A model generated the notes under the pieces. It worked only from the letters and a program-made list of their open reading frames with translations, was not told the origin of the DNA and did no database searches. A program made the position numbers and the translations under genes. Below are positions 1-7,829 of a stretch of 17,890 bases of DNA, piece by piece (the first letter of the stretch is position 1; each line of letters begins with the position of its first letter). Location: positions 1 through 17,890 of the forward strand of contig JAQULD010000018.1 in NCBI GenBank assembly GCA_028719045.1, given 5' to 3'. The DNA comes from Candidatus Omnitrophota bacterium. Lineage in GTDB: Bacteria; Omnitrophota; Koll11; Gygaellales; Profunditerraquicolaceae.

Positions 1-242
1 GTATTATTCGCTTCCGTGCCGCTGCCCATGAAAATAATCTCATCGGTGGACGCGTTAATGAAAGAAGCGGCGCTTTCCCGCATGTCTTCCACCAGTTTGC
101 GCGCCTGCCTGCCGAATTGGTGGAGGCTGGAAGGATTGCCGAAGGCTTCCATCGCCTGGATCATGGCTTCTTTTACTTCAGGATGAAGCGGAGTGGTAGC
201 GTTGTGGTCGAGATAAACTTTTCTTGGCTTGGATTTTGACAT
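1..242 (-). CDS. Cysteine desulfurase (NifS/IscS type), N-terminal part
   Basis: About 80 N-terminal residues are visible; the rest lies beyond base 1. The translation opens MSKSKPRKVYLDHNATTPL, the standard start of class V aminotransferase-fold cysteine desulfurases (YLDHNATTP), and later shows FGNPSSLHQFGR and GSGTEANN, the loop that helps bind the pyridoxal phosphate. These enzymes release sulfur from cysteine as a persulfide for Fe-S cluster assembly or tRNA thiolation. The catalytic lysine and cysteine are outside the window, so NifS, IscS and SufS-like forms cannot be separated. The ATG at 242 is preceded by AGGAAGGG at a workable distance. It begins 20 bp after the histidine kinase stop, so co-transcription with the kinase is likely. 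Confidence 0.93.
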   Translation of the reverse strand, partial: MSKSKPRKVYLDHNATTPLHPEVKEAMIQAMEAFGNPSSLHQFGRQARKLVEDMRESAASFINASTDEIIFMGSGTEANN

Positions 243-262
243 AACTTTTCCCTTCCTGGTAA

Positions 263-2188
263 TTACGCGTACGGAAACATAATCTTGAAACTAGTGCCTG
301 CGTTGGCCCGGCTTTCCACCTCTATATTGCCGTTATGGTTTTTGACGATATTGTATATTAAAGCCAGCCCCAAGCCCGTCCCCTCTCCCACATCTTTAGT
401 GGTAAAGAAAGGCTCAAATATTTTCGACAGATTCTCTTTGGGGATGCCTATGCCGTTATCAGAGATTTCCAAATACACGCTTTTATTTTTTGGATCATGG
501 CGCGTTTTGATCGCGATAGCGCCGCCCTTCTGGTCCTTTTTCTTGTCAATTGCCCACTTGGCATTCGCGATCAGGCCCACAATGACCTGCTGGATCAGCT
601 GCGCGTCACATTTTATCTCAGGAAGGCCGGGGTCCAGTTCGTTATGGATAGGCACGTTCACGAGTTTCATTTCCTGATTTATGATCGACACCACCTGCTT
701 AACAAGCATGTTTAACTGCGTAGGCTCGAATTTCCCTTTTGAAGGGCGAGTAAAATCCAGTAGAGAATCAATGATTTTCTTACAACGTAGAGCCGATTCT
801 TCCACAGTATCGAGAAGTCTTTTAAAATCATCGAGGCTGAAGTCTTTCCTGTCTAATGCCTCCATCTTAATCAACTGCACATTATTCAAAACGCCCGTCA
901 GGGGATTATTCAGCTCGTGGGCTACCCCGCCGGCCAATTGGCCTATCGCGGCCATTTTGGAAGCCTGCAGGAGCTTGGACTGCGCGTCTTTCAATTCGTT
1001 CTCCGCCTCTTTACGTTTAGCTATTTCTTCATTCAATTCATTGCGTGAGGCCGTGATTTTCTTTAAATTATCGGCCATGCGGTTAAATGACGCCGCGAGC
1101 TGGCCGATTTCATCTCCGGTGTTTATGTCTACCCTGGAATTAAGGTTGCCTCCTGCGATTATATCGGCCATCTCACTTAGCTTTTTTATTGGCCTGCTGA
1201 GAAAATTAGCGAATATAATGACAGCCAGTGAAGAAAAAACGAATATCAGCAAAGCGGCGATAATGTCTTTTAAAAGAAGTTTCCTGATAGGCGTAAATGC
1301 CTCTTTTATGTCTATCTTTCCCACTATGCCCCAATTAGTCATAGGTATATAATCGTATGCCGCAAGCACCAGTTCCCCGCGGTAATCCTTGCCTATAACC
1401 AACCCTTTTTTATTCATCAGGGCGTTTTTTGAAGGTACGGCTAAATTAGAATTAAACGGCACAGTGAATTGAAAAGGGGCGGCCTTTTTGTGGCGCAGGG
1501 GGGTTATGAACAAAATATTATCACCGGACCTGACGGCCAAAGCGATCTCCCCGGTAGCCCCTAATTCATTGTAATTTTCTATCCTGTTGATTAATTTGGA
1601 TTCATCATAAGTCACCTTAAACACACCGACCAGCCCGCCTTCTTCTTTGTAGGGATCGTATTGCGGACAGGATATATCCATCAGGAATTTTCCGTCACGG
1701 AAGTACATGTCACTGATATACACTCCGGTTTTCCCTTGAGAAAACACCCGGCTGCCGGATAAATCCTTGCCTAAAGTGCCGGGGTTTGTTGAAATCATCG
1801 CCGTGCCGGCAAGGTCCATTACCTCAATGGATACGATAGAATTATTCGAATTCTTGGCGTCATATAATGTCTTAAATGCTTCCGCTTTGGCGCCTTCTAA
1901 AGCGGGATCGCGCGAAATTATTTTTGAAAGATATCCCCTGGGGAGCCTTCGCGAAGAATTCACCTGCGTATTTTCGATGTTCGCGTTAAGCGAATTCACG
2001 ATATACTCTTTCCTGGCGTCCACCACCGCGGTCAAATAAGATAAGATGCGCGATCTTAACAACGCCCGGCTTTCAATGAACTGAATAAAACTTAAGGCAA
2101 ATATACTGATTAAAAGTAATCCGACAATAATGATGACTAATTTGACCCGTATTGATAGTCTCAAAATGTTTACCCTGGGATTAGCCAC
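263..2188 (-). CDS. Membrane sensor histidine kinase (Cache-like sensor, HAMP, HisKA, HATPase)
   Basis: This 641-residue kinase has a transmembrane helix near residues 13-35, an extracytoplasmic region to about 300 and a second helix near 305-330. The extracytoplasmic part resembles a double Cache small-molecule sensor (GVYISDMYFRDGKF and YDYIPMTNWGIVGKIDI are typical Cache strings). HAMP follows (RPIKKLSEMADIIAGG), then a coiled coil and a HisKA helix with phospho-acceptor His424 in HELNNPL. The ATPase domain has N542 in its N box, DNGIG near 577, FEPFFTT and GEGTGLGL. Such proteins autophosphorylate and pass phosphate to a receiver; the likely partner is the receiver protein encoded just upstream. 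The ligand cannot be read from sequence. The start codon is GTG, with GGGAGG only a few bases before it. An extended -10 promoter lies in the 110-bp gap, so it need not share the receiver's transcript. Confidence 0.92.
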   Translation of the reverse strand: MANPRVNILRLSIRVKLVIIIVGLLLISIFALSFIQFIESRALLRSRILSYLTAVVDARKEYIVNSLNANIENTQVNSSRRLPRGYLSKIISRDPALEGAKAEAFKTLYDAKNSNNSIVSIEVMDLAGTAMISTNPGTLGKDLSGSRVFSQGKTGVYISDMYFRDGKFLMDISCPQYDPYKEEGGLVGVFKVTYDESKLINRIENYNELGATGEIALAVRSGDNILFITPLRHKKAAPFQFTVPFNSNLAVPSKNALMNKKGLVIGKDYRGELVLAAYDYIPMTNWGIVGKIDIKEAFTPIRKLLLKDIIAALLIFVFSSLAVIIFANFLSRPIKKLSEMADIIAGGNLNSRVDINTGDEIGQLAASFNRMADNLKKITASRNELNEEIAKRKEAENELKDAQSKLLQASKMAAIGQLAGGVAHELNNPLTGVLNNVQLIKMEALDRKDFSLDDFKRLLDTVEESALRCKKIIDSLLDFTRPSKGKFEPTQLNMLVKQVVSIINQEMKLVNVPIHNELDPGLPEIKCDAQLIQQVIVGLIANAKWAIDKKKDQKGGAIAIKTRHDPKNKSVYLEISDNGIGIPKENLSKIFEPFFTTKDVGEGTGLGLALIYNIVKNHNGNIEVESRANAGTSFKIMFPYA

Positions 2189-2234
2189 AATCCTCCCTTT
2201 TTCTGATTTTTACAAATGCGCCACAATTGAAAGT

Positions 2235-2243
2235 ATTATAACA
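2235..2243 (-). promoter_or_regulatory. Extended -10 promoter for the histidine kinase gene
   Basis: On the minus strand this reads TGTTATAAT, a consensus -10 (TATAAT) with the upstream TG of extended -10 promoters. No good -35 hexamer stands 16-18 bp upstream, which fits an extended -10 class promoter. It would give a leader of roughly 40 bases before the GTG start at 2188. Confidence 0.55.
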
Positions 2244-2298
2244 TATTCGGCGGGAAAACACTATCAGGCTTACCGCGAAGGCAATTTCTGATTTGCTT

Positions 2299-2664
2299 TT
2301 AATTGTCCGAAGTCTCTATTTTACAAAGCAGATCGAAGTAATCGAAAGGTTTTTTTAGGAACCCTTTGAAGCCGTATCCATCCCTTAAGGACTCATACCT
2401 CTGCTGAAAATGCCCTGTCATCGCTATTATAGAAGTGTTCTTTAACCCGGAATAATACATTATTTCGCAGGCGACCTGGAAGCCGCTTTCCTGCGGCATC
2501 TTCAGGTCAAGCAGTACCAAATCCGGTTTAGTATTAATCGCGATCTCAAGAGCCAGGCGCGGGTTATCTACCGCGACCACCTCGTAATCATTCATCTGCA
2601 GGCTCTCTTTTAATTCCTCAAGGAATTCCTTGTCATCATCTACTATCATTATTTTCCTAACCAT
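2299..2664 (-). CDS. Single-domain response regulator (CheY-like receiver)
   Basis: A 121-residue protein that is only a receiver domain. It has the acidic pocket DDD at 9-11, phospho-acceptor Asp53 in LLDLKMP, the switch Thr83 (AMTG) and the conserved lysine in FLKKPFD at 104-105. There is no DNA-binding or enzymatic output domain, so it must signal by protein contact or by passing phosphate on. It precedes the histidine kinase gene in the same direction and is probably its target or a phosphorelay intermediate; this is inferred from position. AGGAGG sits five bases before the ATG. It is separated from the kinase by 110 bp and from mgtA by 106 bp. Confidence 0.93.
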   Translation of the reverse strand: MVRKIMIVDDDKEFLEELKESLQMNDYEVVAVDNPRLALEIAINTKPDLVLLDLKMPQESGFQVACEIMYYSGLKNTSIIAMTGHFQQRYESLRDGYGFKGFLKKPFDYFDLLCKIETSDN

Positions 2665-2669
2665 GGCGG

Positions 2670-2725
2670 CCTCCTATGTATTGTTGCGTTAAATGAATAA
2701 TAATACACAGGTAAGGTTCTGTGAA
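2670..2725 (-). promoter_or_regulatory. Likely sigma70 promoter and ribosome binding site of the receiver gene
   Basis: The minus strand has TTCACA (2720-2725), a 17-bp spacer, then TATTAT (2697-2702), matching -35/-10 spacing with moderate hexamer scores. Downstream, AGGAGG at 2670-2675 lies five bases from the ATG at 2664. The ribosome binding site is clear; the promoter is plausible but not strong. Confidence 0.45.
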
Positions 2726-2770
2726 TAGGCTCTTTCCCCTTTTATTTGATTTTTTTCCATCTGGGGCTCT

Positions 2771-5347
2771 TTATTCATAGCCGTATTTCTTTATGAACCA
2801 TGACTTTACAAATTGCACCAGGAATAAATAGGCGGTTATTATTATGGCGAGCGCGACAAAAAACAAAGGCGGGGGCATAACGAATTTAAAATACCCCCCC
2901 AACGGGGTAAAGGGTATTACCAGCCCTAACGTAACTATATAAACAGAAGTAAACATCAAAAACTGGCTGGGTTTACTTTCGATAAAGGGGACTTTTCCGG
3001 TGCGGATCACATGTATGACCAGAGTTTGGGTACAAAGCGACTCTAAAAACCAGCCTGTATTAAAAAGGGGCTGCTGGGCGTGAAAAAGCCACAAAAGCAC
3101 GCCAAAGGTTATAAAATCAAAAATAGAGCTGATAGGGCCGATAAAAACTATGAACTTTTTTATATACTCTATATTCCAGGGCCTTTCTTTTAAAACATAT
3201 TCCTTATCGACCTCATCGGAGGGAATAGCTACCTGCGATACGTCGTACAGAAAGTTATTTAAAAGTATCTGGACCGGAAGCATCGGCAAAAACGGCAGAA
3301 AAATGCTCGCCCCTGTCATGCTGAACATATTGCCGAAATTTGAGCTCGCGCCCATTTTTATGTATTTCAGGATATTCCCGAAGGTCCTCCTGCCTTCTAT
3401 TACGCCGTCTTCAAGCACCATCAAACTCTTCTTTAAGAGGATAATATCCGCCGATTCCTTGGCAATATCCACCGCGTTATTAACCGAAATGCCTACATCC
3501 GCCGCCTTTAAAGCCGCGGCATCATTTATACCGTCTCCCATATAACCTACGGTATGATTGTTTTTATGCAGGGCGTGGATGATCCTTTCTTTTTGCAGCG
3601 GAGACAACCTCGCGAAAACAGAAGTGGTTTTCACCGTGTTTTTTAGTTCTTCATCGTTTAATTTTTCCAGCTGGTCCCCGGTCAATAACCCTTTGACATC
3701 TATGCCTACATCGCTGCATATCTTTTTCGTTACCAGCTCATTATCCCCGGTCAAAACCTTAAATTCTATGCCCAGGTTCCTCAATGTCTCAATGGTCTTC
3801 TTCGCTGTAGGCTTGGGAGGATCAAGGAAAGCGACATAGCCCCTAAGGGTAAGGCCTTGTTCATCCTCCTTTGAATAAACCTCTTTTTTATTCTCAAAAT
3901 CCTTATACGCCACAGCCAAAACCCTAAAGCCCCCAGAACTCAGGTTTTCGAATTCCGTTTTTAAATCCGTAAGTATCAGGTCTTCCATATCCAGTATTTC
4001 GCCTTCTAATTCATATTTTGTGCATCTTTTGAAGATCTCTTCCGGCGCGCCTTTGGCGATAATCCTGTGTTTCGAATCCATTTCCACAACCACGGACATG
4101 ATCTTGCGGGAAAAATCAAAAGGCACCTCATCGACTTTTTTATACTGGACCACCAATAATTTCTCATATTTTAGAACAGCCCGGTCCAGGATGTTCTTAA
4201 GCCCGGTCTGGTAAAAACTGTTGATATAGGCGAACTTTAATACTTCTTTATCCTCCTGCCTGACCACATCGCAATATTTTTCCAGTACGATCTTGTCCAA
4301 AGTGAGAGTTCCGGTCTTATCGGTGCAAAGCACGTCCATCGCTCCGAAATTCTGTATAGAATTAAGCCGTTTTACTATGACGTCTTTTTTAGACATCGCT
4401 ATCGCGCCTTTAGAAAGGTTTACGGCGACCAGCATCGGCAGCATTTCCGGGGTGAGCCCTACAGCCACAGCCAGCGAGAACAGGAACGCGTTCAGGAAAT
4501 CATGCTTTAACAAAGCGTTCACAAAGAAAATAACCACTACCAAAACAAGCATGAGGCGGATCATAAGCCAGGTAAACCTGCGGATGCCTTTATCGAAGCT
4601 TGTCTCGACAACAATGCTGGCGAGCCTGCGCGAGAGCTCTCCGAATTGCGTGGCAAGGCCGGTCTTTACCACAACGCCAAGCCCCGTTCCGCTTACAACG
4701 CTTGAACCCATAAAAGCGATATTAGTTAATTCTTGAGCGGAATTGCCCTTTACCTGGATAGGGACGCATATTTTCTCGATGGGAAAAGACTCTCCGGTAA
4801 GAGAAGCCTGGTTAATGAATAAATCTTTGCAGGAAATGATCCTGAGATCCGCGGGTATCATGTCTCCGGCAAATAAATCCACGATATCGCCTGGTACGAT
4901 TTCCCTTATTTTGACTTCCCTGGATTTACCGCTCCTGTAGACTGTCGCGGTAGCGCGCACCATTTCGCTAAGCTTCTCGGCTTCTTTTCCGGCGCGGTAT
5001 TCCTGTATAAAAGAAAGGAATACGCTCATGACCGCCATTAAGATCACCAGGGCCGCTTCTATCTTTTCGCCGAAAAAGAGCGAAAAAGAGGCGATAACCA
5101 AAAGCACGATTACCAGTGGATTAACGAATTTAGAAAGGATTTGGCCAAGGATAGTCCTTTTCTTTTTCTTGGCGGGTTCGTTAAAACCATATCCCTCCAG
5201 GCGGCTTAAGGCCTCCTGTTCCGTCAGCCCTTTCTGGGAAGTCCCCAGTTTTTCAAGCAAGGCCTCCTGGGAACAGCCAATATAATCGAAATCCCATGCC
5301 TGAGCTTTTTTGCCGCCGTTTGTATTAATCCGGTTATCGTTATCCAT
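2771..5347 (-). CDS. mgtA: Magnesium-translocating P-type ATPase (MgtA type)
   Basis: An 858-residue P-type ATPase of the P3B magnesium-importer group, in the inner membrane. The phosphorylated residue is Asp343 in DKTGTLTL. The actuator motif LTGES is at 183-187, the nucleotide-binding AKGAPE at 431-436 and the hinge GDGINDA at 604-610. Two signatures favour MgtA over calcium pumps: GLTPEMLPM in membrane helix 4 (297-305) and NNFLYDVSQ at 697-705. Length is close to the usual 860-900, and the N-terminal cation ATPase domain (residues 19-60) is complete. The ATG has no recognisable Shine-Dalgarno. It is driven from its own promoter, divergent from the PilX-like gene. The predicted leader of about 45 bases is too short for an M-box or the enterobacterial mgtA leader, so Mg sensing by a known riboswitch is not seen. 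The neighbouring receiver protein could be unrelated. Confidence 0.95.
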   Translation of the reverse strand: MDNDNRINTNGGKKAQAWDFDYIGCSQEALLEKLGTSQKGLTEQEALSRLEGYGFNEPAKKKKRTILGQILSKFVNPLVIVLLVIASFSLFFGEKIEAALVILMAVMSVFLSFIQEYRAGKEAEKLSEMVRATATVYRSGKSREVKIREIVPGDIVDLFAGDMIPADLRIISCKDLFINQASLTGESFPIEKICVPIQVKGNSAQELTNIAFMGSSVVSGTGLGVVVKTGLATQFGELSRRLASIVVETSFDKGIRRFTWLMIRLMLVLVVVIFFVNALLKHDFLNAFLFSLAVAVGLTPEMLPMLVAVNLSKGAIAMSKKDVIVKRLNSIQNFGAMDVLCTDKTGTLTLDKIVLEKYCDVVRQEDKEVLKFAYINSFYQTGLKNILDRAVLKYEKLLVVQYKKVDEVPFDFSRKIMSVVVEMDSKHRIIAKGAPEEIFKRCTKYELEGEILDMEDLILTDLKTEFENLSSGGFRVLAVAYKDFENKKEVYSKEDEQGLTLRGYVAFLDPPKPTAKKTIETLRNLGIEFKVLTGDNELVTKKICSDVGIDVKGLLTGDQLEKLNDEELKNTVKTTSVFARLSPLQKERIIHALHKNNHTVGYMGDGINDAAALKAADVGISVNNAVDIAKESADIILLKKSLMVLEDGVIEGRRTFGNILKYIKMGASSNFGNMFSMTGASIFLPFLPMLPVQILLNNFLYDVSQVAIPSDEVDKEYVLKERPWNIEYIKKFIVFIGPISSIFDFITFGVLLWLFHAQQPLFNTGWFLESLCTQTLVIHVIRTGKVPFIESKPSQFLMFTSVYIVTLGLVIPFTPLGGYFKFVMPPPLFFVALAIIITAYLFLVQFVKSWFIKKYGYE

Positions 5348-5396
5348 AATTTAAGGTTATTTTTGAAATACTGTGCCCCCCATACGCTATTGTTTT

Positions 5397-5424
5397 ATTT
5401 TAGGACCAACGGCCCCTTTGTCAA
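5397..5424 (-). promoter_or_regulatory. Sigma70-type promoter for mgtA
   Basis: On the minus strand a perfect -35 TTGACA (5419-5424) is followed after 16 bp by TAAAAT (5397-5402), one base from the consensus -10. Transcription would start near 5390, giving a leader of about 45 bases. It lies back to back with the promoter of the plus-strand gene, 34 bp away. Confidence 0.7.
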
Positions 5425-5458
5425 AGGAAATCTTCTCGCGGCGCAAATAAATCTTAAG

Positions 5459-5487
5459 TTGAAAAAACCGCGAAAAAAAGCTATAAT
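5459..5487 (+). promoter_or_regulatory. Sigma70-type promoter for the PilX-like gene
   Basis: TTGAAA (5459-5464), a 17-bp spacer rich in A, and a perfect TATAAT (5482-5487). The expected start near 5494 leaves about 40 bases before the ATG at 5536. It leaves only about 9 before the upstream in-frame ATG at 5503, which supports the later start. Confidence 0.75.
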
Positions 5488-5535
5488 TGATTGTAAGCGT
5501 GGATGTTATATCCACTAACCGGAAAGAGAAAAAAT

Positions 5536-6663
5536 ATGAGAAAAACAGCCAAAAACCGCGGGGTAGCGCTTATAATCGTAGTTTTCGCCATGATGCTTTT
5601 TGCGATGTTAGGCTGGACGCTGGTTTCTTTAATTTCCGGTAATTTCGAAGCAAACACCCGTTATGTGAATTCAGAGCAGGCGCTTTACCTGGCAGAAGCA
5701 GGCGCTTACTGGGCCAGGAACCAGTTACACCAGAATACAAGCTGGAGGACCAATTCTTCATTCGGTTATCCCAGCGGATACGCCCAGTTTAGCCTGGGTA
5801 CGGGGGAATTCCAGGTAGTTTGCCGCGACCCGCAGGCCACCGAATCAGGAAATGTGATAATAATATCGAGCGGATATGTGCCTGCGCAAAGCAATTATCT
5901 GGGTATGCGGCAGATAAAATTAACACTCACGCTCAACTCCAGCTTTAGCCTGGGAAACGCCTTATTCTCCGGAAGCTCTGTGAATATGAGCGGTAATTCC
6001 AGGGTCTATAACGGAGATGTATTAGCGGACGGCACCGTTTCCATGAGCGGAAATGCCGGGATTACAAACGGGGATATAACGCAAAACGCCACCACCCCTA
6101 CCTTGCCCAGCATAATAGTACCAGCGAACATTGCCGCATTGCCCAGCTCCGGGGCATTGACCGTAGCAGGCAACAATACCTCCACTTTAAATGCCGGAAA
6201 TTATAAATATTCTTCCCTTAATTTATCGGGGAACAGCAAGCTTATCATAAACGGGCCGGTAAATCTTTATCTTACCGGGGCCCAATCAATGCTCACCAGC
6301 GGCAATTCCAATATAACTATCGCAAGCGGTCCGGTAACCATTTATGTTGACGGCGGGGTTTCCATAGGCGGGAACGGCATAGTCAGTAATTCGCACAATG
6401 TAAATGACTTAACCATATTAGGCACCATAAACAATACTTCTGATATTAATCTCGCGGGAAACGGTAATTTTTACGGGGTAATTTACGCGCCAACCACAGA
6501 TTTGACGATCTCCGGGAACGGCGGCTATTACGGCTCCTACGCCGGCAACAGCGTAACTATGAGCGGCAACGCTTCCATCCATTATGACCCTTCCCTTAGC
6601 ACAAGGACTATAGAAGGTTCCGGGGGAGTAGCAGGCGGGTCTGTTTCCTGTCAGGAAGTCTAA
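5536..6663 (+). CDS. PilX-N-type pseudopilin-like protein with SGN-repeat surface domain
   Basis: A 375-residue exported protein. Residues 1-9 are a short basic leader (MRKTAKNRG), followed by a hydrophobic helix, VALIIVVFAMMLFAML, and then YLAEAGAYWARNQL. This is the layout of PilX/PilV-like minor pilins and type II secretion pseudopilins, which lack the Glu5 of major pilins. Cleavage after Gly9 by prepilin peptidase is inferred. From about residue 150 the protein is low-complexity, with at least eight SGN/GGN/AGN turns (MSGNS, MSGNA, LSGNS, TSGNS and others). It ends with a block like FYGVIYAPTTDLTISGNGG and MSGNASIHYD, typical of the conserved C-terminal domain found in PilX-like surface proteins. 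A right-handed beta-solenoid fold is likely but inferred. The ATG at 5536 is chosen over 5503 because GGAAAGAG precedes it and because of the promoter position. No pilus assembly genes lie nearby, so this is an orphan. Confidence 0.8.
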   Translation: MRKTAKNRGVALIIVVFAMMLFAMLGWTLVSLISGNFEANTRYVNSEQALYLAEAGAYWARNQLHQNTSWRTNSSFGYPSGYAQFSLGTGEFQVVCRDPQATESGNVIIISSGYVPAQSNYLGMRQIKLTLTLNSSFSLGNALFSGSSVNMSGNSRVYNGDVLADGTVSMSGNAGITNGDITQNATTPTLPSIIVPANIAALPSSGALTVAGNNTSTLNAGNYKYSSLNLSGNSKLIINGPVNLYLTGAQSMLTSGNSNITIASGPVTIYVDGGVSIGGNGIVSNSHNVNDLTILGTINNTSDINLAGNGNFYGVIYAPTTDLTISGNGGYYGSYAGNSVTMSGNASIHYDPSLSTRTIEGSGGVAGGSVSCQEV

Positions 6664-6664
6664 A

Positions 6665-6678
6665 ACCGGCTACCCGGT
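6665..6678. terminator. Small hairpin between convergent genes, possible terminator
   Basis: ACCGG-CTAC-CCGGT forms a 5-bp GC-rich stem with a 4-base loop, between the stop codons of the PilX-like gene and the carboxylesterase. On the minus strand it is followed by TTTTA, giving weak terminator character for the esterase cassette. On the plus strand no T-run follows. Confidence 0.35.
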
Positions 6679-7565
6679 CATTTCCATTTGCATTTAGCGA
6701 AGAAATCCGCCATTTCACGCGCCACTTTATCACGTTCCTGGTCAGCAGTAATTACATGGTAGGAATTATTCAGTAGAACTATCTCTTTGGTTTTTGAACT
6801 GATCTTATCGTAGATGAACTGGGAATTTTTAACACTGGTCATATCGTCTTCTTTCGCCTGAATAAGCTGCACCGGCACAGTAATCCCTCCTAACTTTTTG
6901 CTCAAATGCTTTACCAAAAGATTCAGCTGGTAGAGAAGGATTAAAGGAAAATAAGGATAGCCGTAAATATTGACGTCTGTTGCTTCGTGCAGCTTTGCCT
7001 TACTGTAATGGTCGTGCACGTGTGACCTGACTGTTTCGTTCTTGATCCCGTAAGGAGGTTCTTCTTTAAAATACATGAAATGTTTCAGGGGGGTGTGGTA
7101 GGCAATGGGAAGAAAACAGGTATACCACGGGACATTCCATCCGTCATAAAAAATAGTCGGGGACAAACAGCTTACGCCCGATACCTTATCGGGGAATTCC
7201 TCAGCGAGGAGAAGCGCTAAAAGCGCGCCCATAGAGAGGCCGGAGACAAAAACAGGCCTGTCCTGTTTCATCGTTTCCACAAAGATATCCCTTACCGACC
7301 GGTAGAAATCCTGCCATGTCGTATCTTTTAATATCTCGATAGGCTGGCCGTGATTTGCCAGGCGCGGGCAAATGACCAAATAACCGGCCCTCTTTAGAAA
7401 ACCAGCCAGGAAACTCATCTCATGAGGCGTGCCTGTCAGTCCATGAATAAGTATCACGATAGGGCCATTGTTATCTTTTCCGGAAATAACGCTTGGTTCC
7501 AAGTTAGCGTTGTTTGATTTCCGGCTGGAATTTTTTTTAAGGCTAAAAGAAAACTCTATAGACAT
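6678..7565 (-). CDS. Alpha/beta hydrolase, Est30-like carboxylesterase
   Basis: A 295-residue alpha/beta hydrolase counted from the ATG. Visible elements are the oxyanion region HGLTG (41-45), nucleophile Ser111 in GLSMG, acid Asp240 in AKEDDM and His270 in NSYHVITADQERDKV. The SYHVITxDQExD string is characteristic of the Est30/monoacylglycerol-lipase-like carboxylesterases, which cleave short to medium acyl esters. There is no signal peptide, so it is cytoplasmic. It follows the acyl carrier protein gene after 15 bases, so it may release or trim an acyl product made by the ketosynthase and carrier; that link is inferred. An in-frame TTG at 7577 is rejected because AAGGA abuts it, whereas the same AAGGA lies 12 bases before the ATG. 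A thioesterase or depolymerase role is not excluded. Confidence 0.83.
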   Translation of the reverse strand: MSIEFSFSLKKNSSRKSNNANLEPSVISGKDNNGPIVILIHGLTGTPHEMSFLAGFLKRAGYLVICPRLANHGQPIEILKDTTWQDFYRSVRDIFVETMKQDRPVFVSGLSMGALLALLLAEEFPDKVSGVSCLSPTIFYDGWNVPWYTCFLPIAYHTPLKHFMYFKEEPPYGIKNETVRSHVHDHYSKAKLHEATDVNIYGYPYFPLILLYQLNLLVKHLSKKLGGITVPVQLIQAKEDDMTSVKNSQFIYDKISSKTKEIVLLNNSYHVITADQERDKVAREMADFFAKCKWK

Positions 7566-7580
7566 GGCAAAGAACAATCC

Positions 7581-7829
7581 TTATTTTTTCGCGATAAATT
7601 CCGTAATGGAATCCACCATATTTTTAAAGGTCTTGATATTAAGCGTCTGTTCCTGGGGCACATTTATGTCAAAAGCGTCTTCTATTTCGAATATGACCTC
7701 CACAGCTCCGAAAGAATCCATGCCCAGGTCTTCGCGTAACAATGCCTCCGGAGTAATCTTCTCGATGCTGATTTTTAACTTATCAGCGATTATTTCTTTT
7801 ATTTTCTTCTCTATCTCCTGCCTATCCAT
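7581..7829 (-). CDS. Acyl carrier protein
   Basis: An 82-residue acidic carrier protein with the 4'-phosphopantetheine site Ser39 in LGMDSFGAVEVIFEIED. Most fatty-acid AcpP proteins have DSL at this point; here it is DSF, as often seen in specialised carriers. The gene overlaps the end of the ketosynthase gene by 8 bases, and AGGAGG lies inside the last codons of that gene, a sign of translational coupling. It presumably carries the substrate of the upstream ketosynthase. The gene symbol is left open because this may not be the housekeeping AcpP; no fabD or fabG flanks it. Confidence 0.93.
   Translation of the reverse strand: MDRQEIEKKIKEIIADKLKISIEKITPEALLREDLGMDSFGAVEVIFEIEDAFDINVPQEQTLNIKTFKNMVDSITEFIAKK

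Noticed and set aside
681..1352. 223-residue plus-strand frame inside the histidine kinase gene, and similar plus-strand frames in mgtA, rtcB, lpxA and lpxC-fabZ
   Set aside because: They are antisense to genes with complete conserved motifs, and their translations show no family features.
5348..5396. Mg-sensing riboswitch in the mgtA leader
   Set aside because: The leader from the predicted promoter is only about 45 bases, far shorter than an M-box, and has no matching stems.
5503..5535. Upstream ATG for the PilX-like protein
   Set aside because: It would be about 9 bases from the predicted transcription start; the ATG at 5536 has GGAAAGAG at good spacing and gives a proper short basic leader.
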